DNA of 64,000 bases from Balanoglossus misakiensis (taxonomy: Eukaryota > Hemichordata), in contig CM082596.2 in the NCBI GenBank assembly GCA_040954595.2, forward strand, positions 2,046,001 through 2,110,000. Reading direction: 5' to 3'. The translations under genes and the position numbers were made by a program. How positions within the stretch are numbered: the first letter of the stretch is position 1; each line of letters begins with the position of its first letter. Below the pieces are notes generated by a model. That model saw nothing but the letters and a program-made list of their open reading frames with translations, ran no database searches and had not been told where the DNA came from. Below, piece by piece: positions 50,502-62,300 of this stretch.

Positions 50502-52330
50502 GTAAGAATCTTCTCTATTGAGGGCGCTTCACATTCTTTAAGTACTTGTTTGAAGGTGTTTAGCAAAAATTTTCAGTTCAGTGTTTCAAATGGAAATGGA
50601 TGTGTGTGCATGAAAGTTATGTGTAAAATTTTAGTATGTGTGCGTGACTGTGTGTATATGTGCATGTGTACCTTCTTGCCTACTGCTCTTTTGTATGGAT
50701 TGTACAGTTCTTGTGTTTAACTAGTGACACAAATCAAAAAGTTCACCCGGCCAGATTCCCGTTCTTAAAAATGATTCCAATTGTCTGCAGAAACCTTTTT
50801 GAGAATAAAACTATTGATGGAGAACAACGATACAGGTGGATGCGAAAGCGCACAGCAGATAAAATGAACATGCATCAGTTCCAGAATGTCTCTTTATCTC
50901 ATTTGTCGCCGTTACTATTTTAAAAAGCACAAGGAGGAGGTTGTCATAACAACAGAGTGCATTCCGCTGTCTGCTAGGGATGAAGTGTTGTTCATCTGTG
51001 GTAACAGATGGATGATGCTTAAATAAGCTTGGAGTAGCATCTTCAAAGCAAATAGATCAATTTATCAGACAGAAGTGAAGGTGATCATGATTTTATTGTG
51101 ATGATGAAGTACCTGAAATGTAACCAGGTCACTCCTGTATTGTCTCTCTGTGGCTGATTATCCAAGTAAGTTCTTGGTGGAACAGATATACAATTGGTTC
51201 CTTACATCTGTTTCAGTGTATACTTCATTAATTTATATATGCATATCTTATTCTACAATTCCTGAAAGTCCTACTAGATGGATGATGTTTCCTTGATGTG
51301 ATATATTCCTTGGGAAACTCTACAAATGCTGGAACCCCCAATAGATTCTATAAAACGTTCCTTGTTTCCCAGCCAGGGCAAAAATGCCGGATATTAGAAA
51401 AATGACATGCATGGATTCTTGAAAATACGTGCTACTAAGTAATTGCCTTGGAGGTATATCCTTGTTAGAAATGTTCAGACTATTGGCTGATAACAGATGG
51501 GGGAAAACTTTGAAAACACTTCTTGGGTTTCATGTCTGGCAACCATTTGTGATTTTTTTTTCAAATTTAAGCAAATGCAGTCTGTTCGCATACATAGTGA
51601 AACTGAAGTGATTTCGAGATGTATTCTGCAATAACTGAATTTCTTTTTAGAATTATTGCAGTAATTTAAAATTTGAATATTTCCGCTACTGGCATACACC
51701 ACCTCATATAATTTCCAAATAAATGTCAAGACATCAAAACCAAAGTGTTGGAATGCCAATTTGGATAATTTCTTCTGATACGTGTTTCCAAATTATTTTT
51801 TTCCCATTCAGTAATATGCAATCCGAGGCATACAAGCTATCTTTAGAGAGGAATTCATAATGTGAGGCAATTTGGCATGTTTCATATTGGCAATGGGGTA
51901 ATTTTATATCCATTAGCGGTTCAGTATCAATCAATGTGGGAAGAAAATTACATAACTGGGAGACAGCTTGAGAGCCTGAAATATGGTATCGATACATAAA
52001 TTAAATAGAACTAAGAAGGAGTTTGCACTGGTCTGGATATGATTGATAGTCAATTCTTATAGTAGCAGCTTTTTTGCTCTTTGATAGAAGTGCATAATTA
52101 ATCTAAAATCCATGGATAGGATATGTAAGAAAACAATATTTGCACTTTCCAAGTAATTCACTTATTTTGTGATATATTCATTCAATATTTGCTAAAATTC
52201 GAATATTCTTCTAATGTTCTATCTTGTTCTTTTGATCTCTAAACTGTACGTTGCACATCTTCACTCAAAGAGCACTCAAGAAATTCAGAGAGCGGTATTG
52301 CTTTGAACAGCCAAAACAAAGGGAATCGTT
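50502..52330 (+). other. Intron, nothing further supported
   Basis: A CTCF-like core with one mismatch (TTGAGGGCGC) lies at 50518-50527, only 17 bases after the donor. Otherwise it is AT-rich unique sequence with short chance open frames on both strands. Confidence 0.5.
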
Positions 52331-52380
52331 TGTATTTTAGACAGGGAGGATGGATGCTAAAATGAAGAGCTTGAATTGCG

Positions 52381-52682
52381 AGTTGGGCTCAGTCGTCAGC
52401 CAATCAGGTAGCTGGGTGACGGTGAACGGGGTTGGTGGCTGGTCGGAAACGCATCGCAGCGGCAGTATGAATGATATAGTGTGATACGTTCAGTGATAGA
52501 ATTCATTCATTCATTCATGAAGATCTGGCGCTATATTGGGAAAATGTAGTCGGCGCGAAGGTTCTCTGCCGTGGTGGTATTTAAAAAAAAAACTGCCGCT
52601 GAAAGTGACAGGCTATCGGGAATGTCTTCCTCAGTGTGTCATTGCTGCCTGAGATGCTTAGCTGCAACTTCACACTAATGAC
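52381..52682 (+). promoter_or_regulatory. Promoter-like CpG-richer patch with CCAAT box
   Basis: This 300-base patch has many more CpGs than the surrounding sequence. AGCCAATCAG at 52398-52407 is a full NF-Y site on the plus strand. A short ATTC repeat lies at 52500-52518. The patch ends at the mini first exon whose ATG is at 52683, about 275 bases after the CCAAT box. I see no TATA box, so initiation would be of the dispersed type. Confidence 0.45.
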
Positions 52683-52696
52683 ATGGCTGAAGACAG
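52683..52696 (+). CDS. Possible mini first coding exon F (MAED-)
   Basis: GACATGG gives a good start context (G at -3, G at +4). Only four codons (MAED) and two bases AG precede CAG|GTGAGA. An in-frame TAG lies seven codons upstream. The exon ends in phase 2, the same as the exon at 50434, so it would replace the whole coiled-coil N-terminus with four residues and join 59289 or another phase-2 acceptor. Its place at the end of a CCAAT- and CpG-containing patch supports a short-isoform promoter. With only 14 coding bases the call depends on context. Confidence 0.42.
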
Positions 52697-55600
52697 GTGA
52701 GAAAGTTGTCTTGGTTAATTCGGTCACATCTCGTTAACGATGCCTCATCTTGGAAAATACTTTCAACTCAACTTTTGTGGTCACTTCTTATGTGGAAGTA
52801 AAATTTAACATTTATTTATCTGTAAAACACTTCGACAAAAACGGTCTGACAAAATGATAAAAATTTCAAATTACTAAAATTTTGGTGTATTGATGCAATT
52901 TTTGGAAGAGAATGCACATTGTCTGTGAATGATGAATTTGATGGAAGATAGATGTGCATATTTAAAGCACACTTTTTCCATTTTGTCATTTTAGTGATAA
53001 TTGCATGGCTTACGCATGAGTCACATCTCTGCGTTCTGGATCTCAGCAGAACTAAATCTAAACTTTTACATTCAATGGCATTCAATTCTCTTTGCGTAAA
53101 AGTGAATTAATGAAATATTCCACTGGATATTCAAAAATTTCAACATAAAAGGGAAAAAATGCAACACATGTAAGCCATAATTTTGATCTTATGTATCAGA
53201 AATGATAACATCACTTCATTTGCATATCTATTTTATGATTGAATGAAAATCATGAATGAATATTTCACGAAAGCTTAAAGGTATAATCGGCTCAACAATC
53301 AGAATTGTACACACATGTAGATATGAATGTACTTTGTGATGTTGTGTCTGTCTGAGAAATGTATTTTGTATACATCGCATGTTAGAATCTAGTCTTTCTC
53401 ATCTCTTGCATTGTTCCAAGCCCATAAAATTTAGAACTGCCCAATGAATTACAAACTTTAAATTGATTTTATCAAGCTCAGAGTCATAAAAATATTAGCT
53501 TTTTTATATTCAACCTAATTAAATATTGAAGACGCCACAATGCTTGGATTTAATTAAATCAGTTACTGTCGCTCTTTGTTTTGACTTTGAGTCATCAAAT
53601 TCATGTCTGTGTCTTTTGAGAGTTTTCTCCAGAATTTGGAAAACGTTCTTGTGAAAATGAGCAGTTTTGCTGAAAATATCTCTTTATAATTGCGAAAATT
53701 TAGCAAATTTTAACAAACTTGTGGTTAGTGCTTCTTGATTTTTTAAATGTAAAATGACAAAAGGTTGACATTCATTGTTTTGTAGATAGAGTCCATTTCA
53801 TCAAATTATGCTCGTAGCCCACTTGAGAATTTGTAATAGGATTTACTTAGATCACCAGTGTTGCCATAATTTTGATTAATTTCGTAAAATTTTAGGCTTC
53901 TAATTCCGCTAAAATGCAACCGACCTTGAGAGTTGACCGATTTCCCCAACGTGGACAATGACATCAGCAGCTTGCTGTAATTACTGCATGCTGCGTGAAT
54001 GAAATATCGAAAGAGTATTGTTGTAAAGGCAATAATCCAACTGGCATTGACATTGTGAGTAGCATTTCTAACCATGTTTATCTTTCACGATGAAAGGAAA
54101 AGGCACCATTGTTCAAAGCTTGCTTTAGAATTTCATGCATATATAAGTAAGGTTTTGGTCGCCAATTATAGATATGATTTTTGGAAAAGCAATCAGGTAA
54201 CCCCTAGAAACGTATCCTTCAGAAGCTGTTGAGAGCAATCCAAGCTGCACATTGACAACCAACGGAAACAGAACATTTTTAATTGTCATGCATAAGTGGT
54301 AAAAATGCAATTTGATTATGATTGTAATAAAATCATGAATTTTTAGCACATATGCATACAAAAGCTTGCTTCTATAGAAAGACATATACTGGCATTCACC
54401 TATTAAAAAATTAAACTATTGTCAAACACGCCGTATGTAATAATAAACTTAAATTTTATGGGATTCAAACTCGATTCAGCACCTTCTGTTCAACATTATC
54501 CTGTTAAATAGCTTTTGGCCAAACAACACTAAACTTGAAAAACTCAGAGGTCTACTAAGTGAAAATCGTGAAATTACCAGTGCTGTTTGAATTCTTGCCA
54601 CTTCTACTGATGCATGCTGGGATTGAATATGTAAGGCTAGCTTTTATTTGTCAGAAGTTGTTATGTTTATATTATTGATAACGCACTACTGGTTATTTAT
54701 AGAACTTTTAAAGTCCTGTATGTTCTTGGTCCATGTACACATGTTTATGTAAAGTGTTGGTCAAATTAAGATTCTATCATCGCGTTTTCATAAAACAAAT
54801 GTGCAAATGAATATTTCAATTTCAGCTACGTTGTGTGCTCAAGGAATGACATTGTCTAGCCTGATATGCAGAAAATGCTGAATAAGTATTTGCACTGGAC
54901 AGACTGAAAAAGGCGATACAGTTTTACAAATAATCAAAGAGAAAAGTAAACATTCTCATGTTAACTATCGATTGAAACAGAATTAGGCTGTGAACACATT
55001 CATTTACAAATCTATAGCCGTAATGCTGTACTTCAAGCATTTGTGTTTTTTCAACACAAACATTTAGGAAGGCAATTTACAACTGAACGTGTTCAGTTTG
55101 GGTTATATAAAGCCAGGGTGAAGGATGTTTAATATATTTAGAAATGTAATGTAGAATGAAAGAGTAACAAACAAGCCAACATCAGTATTCATCAGCGAGT
55201 GATTCATCCAACTGTATAAATTTAGCTTCTTTTGCTCATAAGTCAGAATAAATATCATAAACAGTCATGACATTAATATGTCTCATTTACCATATATGCC
55301 CCATTTAGTTCATTATTTAATGTTTTCTGGATTTTCAAATTATTGATCTTTAACTGCTATTAATACAGCTGGTTGCGAGAATGAAACTCAATAAACGCTT
55401 TGGGAGTACATGTGTGTAAATTCTTTCTTCCCTTCGTCGAATATGAGAAACATATTTTGTGATTTATGAGGTTAGTTGTGTGATATTCGAAGCTCTTGAA
55501 CAGGTTTGAAACTTAAATGTCATAATAGCGTATTGAGGTTAATATTCGTGAGAATTCAAGTCGATCTCCAAAGATGAGATTTTGTCAGCATGCAGTATGT

Positions 55601-58600
55601 GGCAATTATTAAGGCTTGCATTCATTGTACATGACAGGGAGAGAAACTCATTGATTGGTACATGACAATGCCACACTCTGTTCTTGACGGCTAGCACAAA
55701 ACATTGTGAGAAAAAATGATGCCGCCGCAGAGGATGAAAAAAAAGAACTGAGCACATTTATTCAGCTTAAACAAGACTGATATCCCAGAGCAGTGTGAAT
55801 TACAGCGGCAATGCCGACAAGATTTGCTTTGCAATTCAGATATCATCTTCTTGATTGAAAGGCCAGCAGCTACAGGAATTTTTTGTGCGAGTCTCAACTC
55901 ATCAGGTCTGGTTTTTAAGTTTATTTGAGGTGAACAAATCTGTCGGCACATTCTTTTTACTTTGCTGTGCTTTAGACTTTTGTCATCTTTTCACAGCTAT
56001 TCAACTTATAAAAAGTCCCAGAATTCCTCTGGGTGTTCTGAAATGCAGATATCATGTCTCAATAAAGAATGCTCAACAAAGTGACATTGGCTGTGATTGG
56101 TTGCCAGGTCCAACTGGCATGACGGGACCAGCCTCATTGTGATACCATACATTGTGCCTTTTAATTTCAACAAGATTGTTGAAAAAATATGACCAGTAAA
56201 AGAAAGTGTAACATTGTGTCTCTTTATAAATAATAGAGCACATACAATGTAGCAAATTGCTATAATTACAGTTTGTGAGAGGAAGTTCATCGATACCATC
56301 CGACAGGAGAGAATTCCATAAGCTGTAGATGGTGGTCTTTTTTCCTAGCGATAAATAAGCAAAAACTATATTTAAAAAATATAATTTAGCAATTTGAGGA
56401 TATACATGATTGAACTTTAGGTTGTGATGCATGTGCATATTAATTTTAAGTCCATAGACTTTGAAAGAAATGAAAAGCAGTGAAATTACATGTACCTGAT
56501 AGCAGAGCTCAAATATATGAAATCAGATAGCTTGATGAGACCCTACATGTAATAGTATGAATGTAATATACCTTGATTTGTCAAATTGTAAAAATCAGCC
56601 AAAGTATCGCCTGGCAGGCCTGCAGCACAATTCTTGACGATTCATTTTGTCATGTAGGAACTTATGAAATATGAGACAAAAACTGCAAGTACGAGTAATT
56701 TCAGCAACAGTTTTTGAGAAGGGACGTCAGTATTTTCTTACATGTTTGTTAATACGCTAAAATGATTTCTGAGCTGCCTTTATTAGTCTTGACTGTCAGA
56801 TGTAGATGTATAACCATTATTTTTCCGATAGGTGTCCAGAAAGTACAGAAGTCTGTCTGAGTTAAATGGCATTCTGTATAGAATCAGGGCTGCTGAAATA
56901 ATAATGTAGGGTAATTATAATCAGTAATATTGGCTTTTCCATACTCCAGGATGGACACACTTTGCGTGTGTAATCAGGTGTTGAAACTTTCAGGCCAGTG
57001 TCTGTTGAGTTTGTTTCGAAATCCTACTGGCATGACACAGCAGGTGATCAAGGCACTCACTCTGAAACTATTACTGAGATTATTGTCAATGTATAGTGGT
57101 AGCACTAACTATCACGGGGCATGGGGTGTGGTGGTTGTGCTTGATGGGTGGTATAAAATGTTAAATTTTCATGATTTACGAGCTTTGTTTGCCGCGACGT
57201 GCCACATTAGGACTGTAAGTCGTATTTTCAGAATAAGGATCATGACTAATGCATTTATGAATTATTAGGTAGATCAGTCATCTTGGCCCAGTTCATCAAT
57301 TACAATACCAGTACTGGTGTATTTTATATCTGTTCATTATTTTGCAATTTAAGCTATACTCTCACAGAAGGAAGCAGAATGTTGCCGTGAAAGGAATGAA
57401 ATTGCAATAATTTGATAATGTTGGAACCTTTTCAACTTTCTAATTTTAGAGAAATATAACGTGGTCCAACATGAGCCAATATACAAAGCATTGATATTTT
57501 ACGAAATGGGTGCAGGTACTTTTGTGCAGGGACTGGATATCATTGCAATTTGTAGTTTTTTCCGTGAATTTCAGAGCAGTTTCCTGTCATGTTGTCTAAT
57601 TTTCAGACATCCATCTTTTATCACCTGTGTTCTGACACCTTCTCTTTATTCCCAGTTGAGGATTACAGATAATGACAAAGTTTTCCTCCGTAGCTGTTAT
57701 TATGACAACACATTAAGTTTAAATACAATACGTACCTGCACATGTAAAGCTCTCATTTTGCATGATATCTGGCAGAGATAGAACTCGAATTATTGAATGT
57801 TATTACAGCCATTTGGTTGTCTAAATTATACTTTGGAATGTCAGGCGAATTGGAAACCGTTTTCTGGGCATTTTGGCTTTTGTGTGACAGCCAGTTTGGG
57901 AACAATAGAGGAAAACGCAAAGATGTGCAATAATGTTACTAAATAAGTAATTGTGTGATTTAAAGTCAGTTTCAATCTTCTCCTACAGAAACCATCATTT
58001 GCAAAATTGATGACAGAGGAAATGACTCTGTGAAATTTCCTGATTACCATGGCAACTCATATACAGGGGTAATGCCCCTGTTATGCAGCATTATTTTTTG
58101 TATGAAGGTCAATACATTCATATATTTATGAAACATAATGTATGGCTTCTGCCAAGAACAGTAATGACAGCTCTGTAACGACCTATTGAAAAGCAAATTT
58201 TTCACTACAGATATTGCTTCCATCTTTAATCTGGGTATTACCAATTTTATCTTCTTCTGATTGCTGTGTCTTTGTTGCGCCTCGCAAGACTGGACAAATT
58301 ACTGATTGTCATGTGGAATTACGGACAGTTTTGGTGAAATAGCTATAAATCAAGTCATTCGTCAAGGTGTTCACAAAACGAGGCATTATTTTCCATTCTG
58401 TAGTGTTGCGAGCAAAGAGTGTTTCAGTAGTTGGAAATTTACACCCTCATAGTAAATATATGCTAGCTATTCTCAAAGATTGATCATTTCTTTGCAGTTT
58501 TTTATGAAACTTGCCAAAGGTCAATGGAGAAAATATTTAAACTTGTTTATTTTTCTGGAAAATGTAGAAAGTGCATTAGTGAATGTTTCTCTTGCAAATG

Positions 58601-59288
58601 ATATGCATGCATTGTCAGTGGGTAACATGTAAGTGTCACATTTCAAACTCAATTGTTGATGAATTTTTCATATTTTTACCATCAACCGAGCGTATCTCCA
58701 TGGGAATGCCCCTAGCATTTCGCACAGAAATATCTTGAAGAAAACATGAAGTAGCATCCCTGGGTACAGAGAAATTGATGAGGCTCCTCAGTCGTACAGA
58801 TATTTCTGGAAGTGGGTGTTGATGCCCTGGAAAAGTGTGAAGGACACATGTTGATGATATGAAAAGTTCATGACCGGTATATGTGGATAAGTACTTGATG
58901 AAATTAAAGTGGAGAGAATTGACAAAGAGAGAGCTTGAAAGCATATTTGTGGCACTAGACTTGTTTTCCTGACCGAGTTCATAAACTTTATAATAGTTTG
59001 TAGTTGTGATCTTGAAAAATTATTGCTGTTTTAGTCATCCATGCAGTAAAAATTTGAGAAGTGTCATTGAAAAAGTGAAATTGGCCTCGTGTTTGTTTTT
59101 CATTTAGTTTACTCGGATATGAATGCACCATTGAGCAATCTCAGTGATCATCCTGGTTATTGAATTGATATACACTTCAATTCACGGTGTTGTACTTGGT
59201 AAAAGATTTATGATCAAAGCAGTAATTATTGCACTGGTCTGATTCAGAATCCACTTAGCTTTGCAAGCTTATTAACTTTTTCTCACAG
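52697..59288 (+). other. Intron of about 6.6 kb
   Basis: AT-rich, very CpG-poor unique sequence. Open frames at 55855-56142, 56930-57268 and 57461-57781 (plus) and 58636-58944 (minus) have no splice context or recognisable domain. I see no mobile element with intact ends. Confidence 0.5.
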
Positions 59289-59355
59289 GATTGTGGAAAT
59301 TGATGAATTTAGCTTCACTGGTTGCCGTGACATTGTAGCTTTTATTAGAATAAAG
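59289..59355 (+). CDS. Possible internal coding exon (IVEIDEFSFTGCRDIVAFIRIK)
   Basis: The acceptor ATTAACTTTTTCTCACAG has a good pyrimidine tract and a branch-point-like TTAAC. The exon is 67 bases: one G that completes an Arg codon after either the exon at 50434 or exon F, then 22 codons beginning IVEIDEFSFTGCRDIVAF and ending IRIK, and AAG|GTAATA. It enters in phase 2, exactly what the two upstream exons need, and leaves in phase 0. The mixture of acidic, aromatic and beta-branched residues looks like a folded domain. I do not recognise it. The donor is only moderate. Confidence 0.42.
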
Positions 59356-62300
59356 GTAATATGAGTTCTCAGGGGGCAAAGTGTCATACCACATGGTGAT
59401 TATAATCTTTCATTAAATTTTGGTTTGACATTGATAGCGTTATTAAAAATGCCCATATGTCAGTCGCTAGCTTTGGCAAATCCTGGCTTTATAATCAGTA
59501 TTTGTTCTTATATGACAAGCTTCTTATTCAGAAATGTCACTTCTGAAGTCTGGTGACCCATTGTGGTGTGTTTTCAGTTGACTTCAATGCTTTAGGGAGT
59601 AAAACAAGAAACCATAATCAATGACAAAGAGTTATATCTTCTGTGGACATAGTCTGGAAGTAATGTTTCGGGTAATATCTCAGGTGGTGTACCTTGAGTT
59701 GAAAACAGTGATCGATTTCAAGTTCATTCAAAACAATCTTGCTGAAGTTCACTGCCATGGTCATCATCTTGTCCTCTTCATTCAATCTTGAACTTTCATT
59801 GAACCCAACCCCACAATTCCCAACCAAATTTTCTGTCACCTAACTGTAACCCCCTGCAAAGCAATTTTCCCAGGGGACTTTGTTCGTGTAATGTTATTTC
59901 CGCAGTTTAGTTTGGCCAGCGAATTAGATTTCCCATTTAATTGCTGGGAAGGGATAACATTGGCAATTGTGGCCGTGCGGACTGTTGGGAAATGGATTGG
60001 ACTGTAATGTTATTTAGTGACGAAATTGTGTGCCATAAATAGACCAGCTCACAATGAGCGACATTATCCAGAACAACCTGATGAGGTTGGAAATTGAGGT
60101 AATTTCTGTGGTCAGTTTGTGGAATATTGACAGAAGAAATGTGCTAGGACAACAGCAAGAGAGCAATTTAATTGGCAGTTTAATAAAACAAGAGTGTGAG
60201 GTCACATATGTACCAGTATCTTAAGTGTGTGTGTATCATTAAGTACCTGGTAAATACCACTGCTAAGTGAAAATGCTGACAAATCCAGAATCACTCTCTA
60301 TACTTTATATTTCATTTCCGATAGCTATGATGAAACTGTAACTTATTTTATCTAGACCATAGGAAGTGTTATTCAACCTGCCTATTGGTCGACATAGTTG
60401 ATTATATGTTATTTTAAGACGTTGCCAGGTGCAGTCATACAAATTCAGCCTTCCTATCAGTCAAAACAGTTCATAATATGCTAATTTAAGTAATTTCCGG
60501 GTATATAGGTGTTTAAACCAAGTATGCAGAGAGTGTAAGCATGTAACATAATTCCTCTGGGACCATTCCGTTTGAGTGGAAAGAGAATTTGGCAGTGCAT
60601 TTTTTCCAGCTCATTTGCCACACACGCGAGCAGATTAGAAATATTACAGTATGTAAATCTCGAAAGTCGTCACGACAGCGATGAAGTCACGTGACCATTT
60701 CAAAAATCCCGAAAATGTGAGAAAACTTGAAACAGAATGAAAGACACCAGTTGCTAGAAAACAGTCAAGGAATGTCGCAATTTGAATTCTCAGTCACTTG
60801 AAAACGGGATGTATCGCCTCATCTTCAAAATAATTAAATTTGCAGAATGGAATTGTGCGGGAACATTAGACTGGTTAAGTCCTATCAGTGGAGGTAATAC
60901 ATCTTTATAAGGAAGTTCACTGCATTGTGTCAAGCTGTCCTTACGCACCTACGTCTTGCGCATATCTGATTTGCTGCCAGGATTTTCATAAACCTGCTGC
61001 TGTCCTGAAGTGCAACAGTCAGAGTATATTCTCATCATTTCTCGGCTATTTCTCAATCGTGAAGTCGTAGATGACGTTATTAACCATGTCAGCCGGGCTA
61101 TAAATTTGAAATGAGCTTGTCTTTTAACTGCGTAGGTGTCAAATTATAGCTTGTTTTTATCGCGGATGACAGTACACACAGTTCTTTCATCCATAAAAAG
61201 TGATTATGCTGTCAGCTTTTTATTGGAGAGATTATTTTAGACAGCTTCTCAAACAGTTCCACTATGTACAGTTCCATCAGTGATGATGCCTATACCATCT
61301 GTTTTGGTTCAGCGAAGTATTAACGTATTATTTCGTGAAAATTTATCGAAATCACATTGATATTATCTTATCATTTATGAATGTAATGGTTTGAAAGATA
61401 CAGTTAGTTTAATAGATAGACAAAAAATAATGGAAAACAGGCTCCGGCATAAAGCCAAATTATTGTTTCTTTGATTAGCTAACTCCGCCTTTTGGCTGTT
61501 ACATCCTTTCCAGCAAATTAGTCAGATCTCGCGCCATCATTAGCAGCAATTATCAACCAGGCTGAGGGACCATGCCAAATGGTCATAGGGACCAGTTCCT
61601 TGTTGCGGCTGAGCAGTGCCCAGTGGTCAGGAACCAGCTTCCTTGATACTTCAGTAATGAGCTAAATTCTCTTACACACTGCTAGAAGAGGCAGCCATGC
61701 CTCCGAACCATGCAAAGATTCTCCGAGATTTTGTATAAATCTCTTAATGATTGTGCTGCCTTACGGTTAGTTGAATACCTGATTGCATCGGGATCGGAGA
61801 CAAGAGGGCTGTTTGCCGAATAAGTCCAAAATGTTTGTGATAATATCAGAGCAGTCAGGCACCCCACAATTCTATTACAAATGTAAATTGTGGTCACTCC
61901 TGCTGGTTATTCTGATACTACTTCACAGAAGTGAAAAGACCCAATCAAGCAAGATCTTCCTTCTCATTAAAGTAAAACTTCTTTTTTTAAAATAAGACCA
62001 TCTCTTCTTCTGTGCTGATTTAAGTTGCCTTCACAAATTTGATTTCCAAATGATGCCATCATGGATCAAGGCTAGTAATGCCAGATTAATGACTCCAGGA
62101 CAGATTAATGATGTTATCATACTGGAGAAGTTACTTTAGTTTGATAGATGCTTTACAAGAAAATGTCTACATGGATGCAGATTTCCATTGTAGCCAGCTA
62201 TTTATACCAAGTATCTCCAAAAAGCCGAACAGTGAGTGCTCTAAGAAAACAGACAGAAATGTTGCCGAATAAGAGTTTGATACTCATACTACTTTGTCAG

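Noticed and set aside
56930-57268. 112-codon plus-strand frame
   Set aside because: An acceptor-like CTCCAG precedes part of it, but the donor (CAG|GTGTTG) is poor and the protein has no recognisable features.
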